A DNA stretch of 64,000 nt from Bolinopsis microptera (Eukaryota > Ctenophora > Tentaculata > Lobata > Bolinopsidae): positions 4,487,902-4,551,901 of the forward strand of contig NC_087076.1 in NCBI RefSeq assembly GCF_026151205.1. The letters are read 5' to 3'. Below are positions 55,471 to 64,000 of this stretch, in pieces. The notes under the pieces were generated by a model that was given only the letters and a program-made list of their open reading frames with translations, had not been told where the DNA came from and did not search any database. Position 1 is the stretch's first letter. Each line of letters starts with the position of its first letter. Made by a program: the position numbers and the translations under genes.

Positions 55471-58010
55471 GGAATGCACAATTGGCACGCCGGATCCTGA
55501 TGTCAACATTTGGATCGATTTACCATCCCAACTGATGTTGGTACCCAGATAAAAATTGTTACTGACCTGCTTAACAGGGATTCCCCCTAGATTGAACGAT
55601 ATATAAATACATAACGTATTAATATCTATTATCCAAACTCATAGCAAAAACACGTATTTTTGCCCGTAAGAGCCTCTACTACAGGCGAAACGTAACTGTT
55701 TGCCCCGCCCCCCCCCACAAATTTGTTTCCGCGCCACCAAAATCTTTTTGGTTGTAAAAAAGGTCGGGCTTCCTTTTTGCCGCCTCAAACAGCTTTTTGC
55801 CGTCCCCTTTGGAGCAAAAGGACCCCAAATATTTTATTCACGTCGACTGAACTTTAAATTGGATGGGATAATACACAAATTGGGCGTTTTTGCTTTTGAG
55901 AAATACCTGAAATTCGAAAAAATACCGCCTTCCCCTCTCACCCGCATAGCAGGGGAAGCGGGCGCGGTCGTTTCTGTGGTGGATCCCAGAGCGAATATGG
56001 GAATAAGAGTGCTGAAGAGTGAAGAGTACTGCTGTTCTCAGAGACTTGTGTTTTAGTCTGACTGGAAGAGAGAAAACCAGGAGGATGAACGTTACGTTTG
56101 CCATGAAAACTGTTACATCTACTCATCTAGGATGTAGAACGCGATATTCTGCAACGGAGTTGCTTCTTTCTTTTTGGAATCAACAACTGAATACTGATGA
56201 TTAATTTATAAAGTATGTATATTGCATTTCGACACGAACATCACTAAGGGAGACACACAAGGTTAGGCTTGAATCCTTCGTAAATAAACTACATTTGTAG
56301 AGCCTTTAAAACATTTTAGATAAGCACTCTATCAAGCAAAGTTGTATATTCATCATAATTTATTAACTCAAACGCATTAAGCATATATGCTATATTTAGT
56401 CTGGTCAATCATGCACATTGAACTGTAATTCATAGTAGAGTTTCTAACATTTTTTGGCCGCGCCCATTTTTATTATGTTCGTATATAATTATCTAAGCTT
56501 CTGAACTTCGTAGAGACTTTCGGGTTTTGTGAGTATCGCAAGATGGTAGCAGCATGGCCGGATGCTCATTGGACAAAGAACACTTTGTCTCGGAAGTAGT
56601 TACAGTTATTCGCCGATTCAACACGGTTTAAATGCACCGACATTTTGGACGGGAAATGTTTCCAACACTATTGTCATGTGCCATAAGCAATTGTAAAACT
56701 CCTGACGTAACTTGTGCCTTCGGCACTCGTTGGGTTAAGAGTTCTATAACCTACTATACCATAAGTAATCAGCAAGTCTTGCACGGTATAGTCATAACAG
56801 AGTAACAGAAACAATTGTGGATCTAATCTTTCCATGTCACCAAGGACACGATCACCAGTCCTTGCGAAAGTGCATAATTATTCAAATTATTCACTAGGTC
56901 AAAAAACTACAAACAAACAAATCTTCATTTTGAGAAGAAATTGTTATTTCAGAAATATTGTAGCTAAACAATTTCTTAAGCGCTTTGTGACATGACATGT
57001 GATTCGCTGTCCACGTGGTGTTAACTTACCAATCAGATCACTTTAAAGTAACATATACCTACTCCTAGTCGTCCAGCTGGACGGTTCTCCGCAGGACATA
57101 TTTAATGCAATTTTTGGCCTTTTTTAGACTAATAATGAACCATAACTATATTTGCTTGTAATTTTTTTTAACAGATAGTTCAGGCGATAGGTAGTGTTCT
57201 ACCAAATAAAAATTGTATTATTAGTCTTTATAATGAATCCTTATCATTATCTATATTGTATTTTAAACTTGACGAAAAATCCCCGGAAACAACATAAAAC
57301 ACAAAATATAGACAAAAACTGACCCTTCGATGTGGTCAATTTCAGCTCGAAAATAGAGTTGAAAACTCGCGATGTTTAGCAAGGTTACAGAAAAAGAATA
57401 TCCATCTATTATAACATTTTCAGAAATTTGATTCAGGCTTTAAATTTTTTATAATTAACGTCGGAAGAGATAAATTGACGATAAAATATTAGCTTTATTT
57501 CATCACAATTTGACTGCAATTTTTTCACACTATAGATGATGAAGAGAAGTTAGAACATAACTGTTTAAAAAATACTCGAATAAAGCTTTCGACTATCAGG
57601 TTTTCTATAATTATTTTTATATTAATATAGCATGCAGGGCACAGCTTTTCAAGCTACTATCTTTATATTATTCGATAGTTTTAATAAAGCAAATAAGATA
57701 GTTTAATAATCCACCTATTTCATTAACTATCTTATCATGCTCTTCCCCAACAGTGTTGGGCCAACACCTCTACTAAGGCTGTTATTAAGCAAGGTTTTTA
57801 ACAGTTTATCTGCCCAGAGAGGACGGAATTGAAAGCACTCCCACGGCCCACTTGTAAATTTTAACATTCATGCTAGAAATGCCATTATTTAGGAAACTTC
57901 AACCCTCTGTCTCTCTGATATACCCATTATGAAAACTGCCTGATATTTCTAAACTGATAATTGTAATTTCTCGGGTAATTTATTCACTTACCTTATCGGA
58001 CCTTATTTGA
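55471..58010. other. Unclassified non-coding sequence between the MFS paralogues
   Basis: No gene supported. Short frames near 55700-56200 show no motif. A C10 run lies near 55707. The rest is AT-rich with no recognised repeats. Confidence 0.4.
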
Positions 58011-58030
58011 ACGGACATTAATTGAACGCT

Positions 58031-58104
58031 GGCTCAGTGGCTTAGTTGGTTAATCTGCTTGTCTACTGGCCCTGACGTTGCGAGTTTGAATTCCAGTTGG
58101 GCCA
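58031..58104 (+). mobile_element. tRNA-like sequence, probable head of a SINE
   Basis: 74 bp with an A-box match (tggcttagttgg) and a B-box near-match (gtttgaattc) at tRNA spacing. The ends ggctcag and ttgggcca pair only imperfectly, and the anticodon stem is weak. About 100 bp of unrelated sequence follows, as in tRNA-derived SINEs. It is not considered a working tRNA gene. It lies about 100 bp upstream of the duplicated block that starts paralogue 2. Confidence 0.5.
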
Positions 58105-58364
58105 AGATTTCAAAATTGATGGGCAGCCGTCACTCACCAAACCATGGTGTGAATGGTAGTGGCTCTCATTAGAGCTGCGAAAATAACACTAGTGCATATG
58201 CATAACGTCATTAAACGTTGTCTGTTAATAATTATGTCCGTTCATTTGATGTCCTGCAAATAAGGTCCGATAAGGTACATTCGATCCGCGCCCCTTTTGT
58301 GTTCGTAAAATAGTTAAAATAGTTAAAAACTTGCAGTGATTGTAGCAAGATTCTCTTATTCAGC

Positions 58365-61300
58365 ATGAGTTATTCCAGGGTCTCCTGTCGACAAACTTAC
58401 ATTATTTTAGCGCCCACGTGCTGCAACTTCACGGAGAATCAGCTACATTGTATCGTTAAAGTCATGACAGTAGAAATTTTAAACGAAAACTTGGTCATTG
58501 CAAATCCTGTTTTAAACGTTGAAGACTTCGGTGATTCTGAAAGTGAATCTGCTCAAAGCAAACATGGATGGCAAATATACGGTTAGCAAAATTGAAAGTA
58601 TTTACATTACTTGCTGCAGTTTTTTAGTTAATTAAATAGAGTTAAATTATTATTATTTTTGCTATTGAATATGACATTTCCAAATCGAAATGATTTAAAA
58701 TAAGCTGACGATAAATGGTAATTTCAGACTCTAGCCTGACATTGGAAGTTACTGTTTTTGGTGAAACTTTAGAAGGGAACGATGAGGACAAACCGGTGTC
58801 ATCAGAAGACGAGGAACGTTCGGAGGGTAAATGTTTAGTTTCTGTTCTTTTCCGCTCACTAAAATATGAATACTCCGTAGTCCGTACGGTAACATAGAAT
58901 TCACAATGCGAAAAGTTCAAGATTACATTTGTTCATAACCTTTGCAGAAATGACAACATACCATCGGATGACTATGATAGTGATATTTGCTTGCCTTGGA
59001 ATGTACGTCGTATTTATGACCCGACTGTATCCGTCCGGATTTTATTTAGACTTCCTTAAACAATCTGGCTTCAGTACCATAATAGGTAAATGAGATCACA
59101 GTGCTGACAAGCACGACCGCCGCCATTATACTCACTATACTAATTACCCCCTATACTATTATACCCCCTTTACTGTTTTTCTGGCATTAAGACTTATCGA
59201 AAGAAGTTCAGCAGGCATATTTTAAGGTCAAAACATTTTAATTCAATGTCAAAGATGGCAGAAATGAAAAATAGTTATGTGGAGGTTTTTTAAAAATTTT
59301 CGCAAAATACGCGCCAGCACTGAGCACTGTTATACGAAATTCGGTTTAAAAACCCAAAGTCTCCATATTCAGGTGCTTGAAAAACTATGTTAAAATTAAG
59401 TTCTAGTTAGATATATAGAATTTTTGCAGGGCGTCTAGATGTCGGGAAGTAGGTTTTCTGAAACCTCTGTTTTGCAACAGATTGTATAACACAGTATAAC
59501 TATAATATAGTAATATGTATATATGTATTTGACCAAAACCCATAATTGGGTAGAGTGGACCGCTGCCAGTGTCTCTCTTTCCAAAACATGAAAAGTAAAT
59601 GATATTAATTTGAAAAACCGTCCGTAAATCCAAAATGGTACCGAGAATGAAATCGGTCGCCCGCTTTTCCCATTTATTCACGGCTTACGAATTGTAATTA
59701 GTTTCGATTAATTACATCAATCACATGCTGTCAAGATCTCTTTGGTTGCTTTCGGGTCGATACCTAGTATTTCGGGATAAGGGCGGTATAGTTAATGTCC
59801 AATTAGCTGATGTTTATTGAATCGTTATTGCCGAGTACAGCTGCCGTCGGATAGTTTTTTTATCTATTACAATTGTAATTGTAAACGAATAGATTTTGTA
59901 TTTGAGAACGGTTATTCATTTCATTTTGTTTGGGAAAGAGAAACACAGTGTCCACTCTACCCAATTATGGGTTTTGGTAAAATACAACATAATGTTATAA
60001 TGCTTGTATTCGTTTTAAAATTTTACCTCGTATGGCACTCTGAAAAAATTGTTGACATGTTGCAGTAATGAATAATCGTGGTTTGTACTTCTGTGACAAC
60101 TTCTCTAAAAAATAAAAATAAATCTTACCTTTACAGGACAAGTTGATCGAATCATGAAACTGAAAGTAAGTAACGAATTGAGCTTTCACGTATTTTCAAC
60201 AGACATCGACACCAAAGTCAATTTGATCAACACAACACTCAAAAAACCTTTTGAAGAGGCATACCCCATTACCCATTAAAGATCGGTTAACTAATGGCCA
60301 GATACACAAAATGACATTGGGCAGCAATAGCAGACTACAATCATCAAAAACCTTAACACTACATTCAAAATAACATACAACAATACAGAACATGCACGTT
60401 CATCACGGGACACTGTGGTTTCAATAAACACCTCTATGCCATCTGCAAATCAAACACGAGTGCATATCCTATGAGTGGTGATGAAGAGATGACTGTCTTA
60501 CACTTTCTCGGGGAGTGCTCAGCCATTGCACATCTAAAAAGTAAGAGCGCAGTACTTTCATGATTATTACCTATCCGTCAACGAAATATTTGACAACCAA
60601 CATATTATTATTACCACTATTGTCAACTTAGCTAATCACACCAAACGGTTAATGGTGCCAGAGGAACTAGATCAAACAGGAGTGACCTAAAGCCAACACA
60701 CTTATGGTTCAGGTCATTCTCTCTGCTTCCCCGTCATCACCTTATCGACACCAGAGCATCTACTAACCCCTTTATCTTACCTGACATTTTTACTTTATCA
60801 TCTCCACACATTTAACTCCAGCACCAAGCAAGGATGCCATACACAGAGGCAGACAGACGATCTTCATGCCACCCAAGTCCAGCCTCTCTTACAACAACAA
60901 AAAAAAACAAAAAAAAACAGGGTGGTGAAATTTGAAATCAAATATTTCAATTTTCCAAAATGTAGCACGATATCTTTGATAAACATCCTAAGTTATACTT
61001 ATGGACTTTCGTTAATTATCACAACTTCAGTCTGGACTCCTCAGGGCAGTCTCGGTATTTGCTGCCATCTACCTACAAAATGTTATCGAGTACGGAACTT
61101 CAGTAGTTTCTTCCTCTTTCTACGTATCTCGTCTGGTTGCTAGAGGTCAGTATTGAGAAATAATTAGATTTAGAAGCCAGATACGATTGTGCTTGCTGTT
61201 AAAGATTGTAATTATTATTCATAATGATCTATACAAACATTTACTGATTTACTGATATACAAACTAAACACCTACTGGTCCAGGAGTGCCAGACACACTG

Positions 61301-62866
61301 ATAGGACTCGTGGGGATGGGTCCCGCTGTCGGTAGCATATGTAACATCTTTTACGATATTCTGGATTATTTACTGAACACCAGAAAAATCTCCTTGAAAG
61401 CAACTCAGTGCTTCCTTCTGGCTTTGATGATGGTCGATTGTGTCGGTTAGTAGTAAGTTGGAGAACTTCGCCGCTTCGACACGCCGCGCGAACTATCACT
61501 CTTGCTTCTCATCGAACGATCGTTTGACGCATCGTTCGATCGTTGCTTCGCAGAGCAACGATCTCGATGGGTTTACATCGTCAATCAAGTAGTAAGACAT
61601 GAACAACCTAACAATATCTTCTTACTTCTTATCAAGTTAACTAACTAACAACTTAGTATATGTTTTGAATAAAGTTGAATAATAATACGGGGGGGGGGGG
61701 GGGGGGGGGGCTCCGACAGAGTCTTCATGCTGATGCTACAGCTCTGGCCAAGGACATGATGTTGGGAAGAGTCTGGTTCACTGCAGGCGAGGTCTCTACC
61801 AGGGCTTCTGAGATGAGGTTCTGCGTCGCCGAAAGAGGTTGGTCTGCAGCTTTCCGTTTTAGGGATACTAGGACTTCTCTTCGCTCAGGAGCTGCGAGGT
61901 CTGCTTCGTGGGTGTGCGTTTTCTGACTCAGTGTAAGAGTGTTGTCTGACAGGGTGAGATAACACCGACAGGGACACTTCGTAGGAGGAGTGTGCTTGCA
62001 GCACCGCCAGGCAGACTTGAGGGCTGAATTCTTGTCCTTCTTCCGGGAGTAGATGTATCCATCAGAGTCGAGTAGCTGTTGACATCCTGTCCGACCAGAG
62101 ATGAATTTGGAGAAGGTAGGCATGGGCATGTTGATAGAATGCGATACTATTGTCTATCATCTTCCCGTATATACTATATATACCTAAGAACAGTTGATCG
62201 GCTCACTCCCGTTGCATGCCTTTGGCACGTACGTCTCACATCCCTAGATACGAGAACCCCCCTTTAGCAAGAGCTCCCGTCCCTTATGTGATATATGGTT
62301 TTGACCAACAAACTAGGACCGGTGACCGAACTTTTGAGGGGGTCCCGGACCCCAACCGCCAAATGGTGCCCAATTTAGCCAAATACCCTGAAAATGCCCA
62401 AAACCCAGATTTTTTGGCATACCAAATTTGATCGATTTTGGTCCATAAATTGGTCAAATATCAATATTTTTGAATAAAACCAACTTTATATGGAAGGTAA
62501 GCCTATACTACACATTCTCTATGATTATCAGCTCAGTATCTACCTAACTGTGGATTCTGCGTTCAAATAATTGCAAAAAATGAACAAAATCGTCCATATC
62601 TCAGTTCGCGATATTTGCGAAACTGATTTCGTTCAAAACAATAGAACTCAATAGTATAGGGTTTCAATATTTTTACATGAAATTTTCAGAATCAACGTAG
62701 AATCGCATTTCGACCTTAAGTTTTAATATGGAATTTTGAGTTAGGCCTTTAAAAAATTTGGCGGCCAAATTCTGAAATTTGCCGACCCCCCCAAAAGTTC
62801 GGTCACCGGTCCTAGTTTGTTGGTCAACTGCTATCTCAAAACCAAGTTTCACAAAAAATCAGGGTG

Positions 62867-62901
<35 letters not shown>

Positions 62902-64000
62902 TTAAATATTGCATCTGATCTGAAAAAAATGAGGCAAGCGGATTAGATTATTTAAAAATGACGACGTTATCAAGCATTTTGTGCATCTCGTTAACAAAAT
63001 TGACTGGGTGATTATGTGACACCGTGACACCACACTTTAATTCGGCACCCTTAACAATTCCCATAATGTTTAACGGGGTCACCTAGTCACGTGATTAGGT
63101 AAACCAATCACCTGATCACACGTAATGAATAAACTCGTTATAATTATGCTTCGTATCTCGGTCATTTGAGAAGCTATAACAACTCTACTTTTTTCATGAC
63201 AAACGTAATTCGAATGGCCAAACACAATTCAATAAAATTTAGCTCTATCCGACTACCAAATAAATGCGAAAATGAACCTTCATTCGAAGAATGAACACGA
63301 ATATGTTTCGATTTGACAAATTCCTCGAACCAGTGGTGGTAATAAGTCATACCAAAAAGAATTATTTCAATTGGGCACTCAGTGACTGAGCTAAGGCCCC
63401 CCCCCCCCCGGCCCCTGTGCAAATAATGACATATTTAAAATCAACCACAAATGCAGTAATTGAATTATATGCAATGATAAGGTTTTAATTTTGTCAGCAA
63501 AACATCGTAATCAATTGTCCTTTTCCTGATTTAATTAATTTCATAAATTTTAACCGAAAACATTGCCACCCTTTCCAGTAAATGATTAGCTGATAATACC
63601 AAATAATAAGAGTAGCCTAAAAGCAATAGTAATACTATAAATATTTTCCAGGTCAAGGCGTTGTTGACCTTCTACCCACCAACTATAACGGACTCTTCAT
63701 CTCCATCCTGGTCCTATTACGGTTTTTTCAAGGTTTCGTTGGATTCCTTGTCTGCAAAACAACCCTTGAGTGCTGCAGAGCATGGTTCCCTGATCACCTC
63801 AAACTGATTATCGGACTTTCGTGCAGTGCTTACTATCTAGGCGGAGGCCTCTCAATTATAATGGGAGGATACGCTTACGATGCCTTCGGATACAAGGAAC
63901 CATTCCTGATCATGATACTTGTCAGCCTCCTTTTCTGGGTTTATAATCTGTTGGTAATGCCATCAAACTCTGAGCCGGTGTACGTTACTGATGATAAAGA
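58365..64000 (+). CDS. MFS transporter (SLC18-like), paralogue 2, incomplete at window end
   Basis: Exons 58365-58581, 58728-58826, 58948-59085, 61284-61445 and 63652 to beyond 64000, all phase 1 with GT-AG borders. Exons 1-3 are near-identical to those of paralogue 1, without the 7-bp insertion, and code for a hydrophilic acidic N-terminus and membrane span 1. Exon 4 continues GVPDTLIGLVGMGPAVGS. Exon 5 carries LRFFQGF (R..QG motif) and LGGGLSIIMGGYAYDAFGY.EPF, which resembles the span-5 region of SLC18/SLC18B1-type proton-coupled transporters (G...GP..GG.LYD.GGF..PF). The frame is open at the window edge, so the second half is outside. Substrate unknown. Introns 3 and 4 (about 2.2 kb each) hold several dead mobile elements. 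Confidence 0.78.
59532..59978. mobile_element. Fold-back MITE with accaaaaccc TIRs
   Basis: 29-bp perfect inverted repeats at 59532-59560 and 59950-59978, starting accaaaacccataattggg, with imperfect pairing for a further 20 bp. No clear TSD, no coding frame. It lies in intron 3 of paralogue 2. Confidence 0.75.
60370..60918 (+). pseudogene. 3' remnant of an RNase H/zinc-knuckle non-LTR retrotransposon
   Basis: A short frame (about 60385-60565) reads TCTFITGHCGFNKHLYAICK and then MTVLHFLGECSAIAHLK before a stop. TGH...N.HL...., then H.L.EC.A, is the usual C-terminal phrase of Jockey/I/CR1-type elements. About 340 bp later it ends in an A-rich tail with single C interruptions (60899-60918). 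The copy is 5'-truncated and the frame is broken. Confidence 0.65.
61689..61710 (+). repeat. G22 homopolymer
   Basis: Run of 22 G at the edge of the FLYWCH fragment. Its length in an assembly is unreliable. Confidence 0.9.
61725..62129 (-). pseudogene. FLYWCH zinc-finger fragment, probably MULE transposase N-terminus
   Basis: 134-residue minus-strand frame. Residues about 8-70 fit a FLYWCH finger: F.SGR.GCQQLLDSDGYIYSR, WRCCK, KC.CRC and HTH. The rest, ending QNLISEALVETSPAVNQTLP and LARAV, resembles the linker between FLYWCH and the transposase of animal Mutator-like elements. The frame then stops at 61725, next to a G22 run, without a transposase domain. It is GC-richer than its surroundings and sits in intron 4 of paralogue 2 on the opposite strand, so it is an inserted fragment rather than an exon of that gene. 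Confidence 0.7.
62301..62827. mobile_element. Diverged relative of the G-run TIR elements
   Basis: 43-bp inverted repeats at 62301-62343 and 62785-62827, starting ttgaccaacaaactaggacc and ending in a run of G. The interior can be lined up with copies 1 and 2: caatattttt.aat.a.acc.aact..atgtg, atctc.gttcg..ata, and aatcgcatttc in the same order. No clear TSD. Confidence 0.65.
62869..62901 (+). repeat. C33 homopolymer
   Basis: 33 C between the element above and MITE copy D; length uncertain in assemblies. Confidence 0.9.
62903..63396 (-). mobile_element. Mariner-like MITE, copy D (truncated)
   Basis: Reverse-oriented relative of copies B and C, from aaatattgcatctgatctga to caattgggcactcagtgact, with the acctagtcacgtgattaggt palindrome near 63080. 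Bounded by a C33 run on the left and a C-rich run on the right. Confidence 0.7.

Noticed and set aside
55340-55552. 70-codon frame after the MFS gene
   Set aside because: It lies in a duplicated flank (also at 45166-45275, where the reading differs) and shows no motif or splice context.
58031-58104. Functional tRNA gene
   Set aside because: The acceptor and anticodon stems pair poorly and the B box is altered; better read as a SINE head.
59403-60068. Frames of 83-92 codons in MFS intron 3
   Set aside because: They coincide with the inverted repeats of the fold-back MITE at 59532-59978.
60922-61143. 73-codon frame before MFS exon 4
   Set aside because: No motif, no splice sites in phase with the transporter, and it follows a retroelement tail.

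Overview
The window is AT-rich eukaryotic nuclear DNA, most likely from an invertebrate animal. The evidence is GT-AG spliced genes, a Ty3/gypsy element, an RLE-type non-LTR retrotransposon, a Penelope-like remnant, a FLYWCH/MULE fragment, hAT- and mariner-like MITEs and long satellite arrays. The mix would suit a cnidarian or another early-branching or marine invertebrate, but nothing in the sequence fixes the species. No bacterial operons, CRISPR arrays or rRNA genes were seen.

Layout. Positions 1-941 hold only a decayed DDE-transposase tail. Positions 942-9724 are a nested pair of retroelements. The outer one is an RLE-type non-LTR element with a PHD-like finger, a 15-bp target-site duplication (TSD) and a poly(A) tail. 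It is split by an antisense Ty3/gypsy element with two identical 137-bp LTRs and a 5-bp TSD. Positions 11848-17048 carry two long, overlapping reading frames, probably one gene, for a very large multi-pass membrane protein with a repeated D...P...WR unit and a cytosolic tail with a PPxY motif; I do not know its function. Positions 18546-27742 are a 9.2-kb 29-bp minisatellite that is open in all three + frames.

Positions 27760-44034 are mostly transposon-derived: a hAT-like MITE, two copies of an element family whose terminal inverted repeats (TIRs) begin with a long G run, and two multi-kilobase fold-back elements (30009-35961 and 35990-40421). The fold-back elements have 8-bp TSDs, share terminal boxes, and have arms built from inverted arrays of a 184-bp repeat. 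A Penelope-like GIY-YIG remnant follows at 40553-41045.

From 44228 to the end is a tandem family of MFS transporter genes (SLC18-like), with one five-exon gene (46568-54400), a second that runs off the window (58365-64000) and two C-terminal remnants. The first three exons of the two genes are near-identical while the bodies differ, so the locus looks like a product of segmental duplication or exon exchange. The introns are packed with MITEs, fold-back elements, (TG)n tracts, a non-LTR tail and a FLYWCH fragment.

Apart from the two MFS paralogues, the host genes show no functional link. Most of the biology in the window is about mobile elements and repeats. The strongest candidate for something undescribed is the fold-back pair, whose terminal boxes and internal tandem boxes have changed together.
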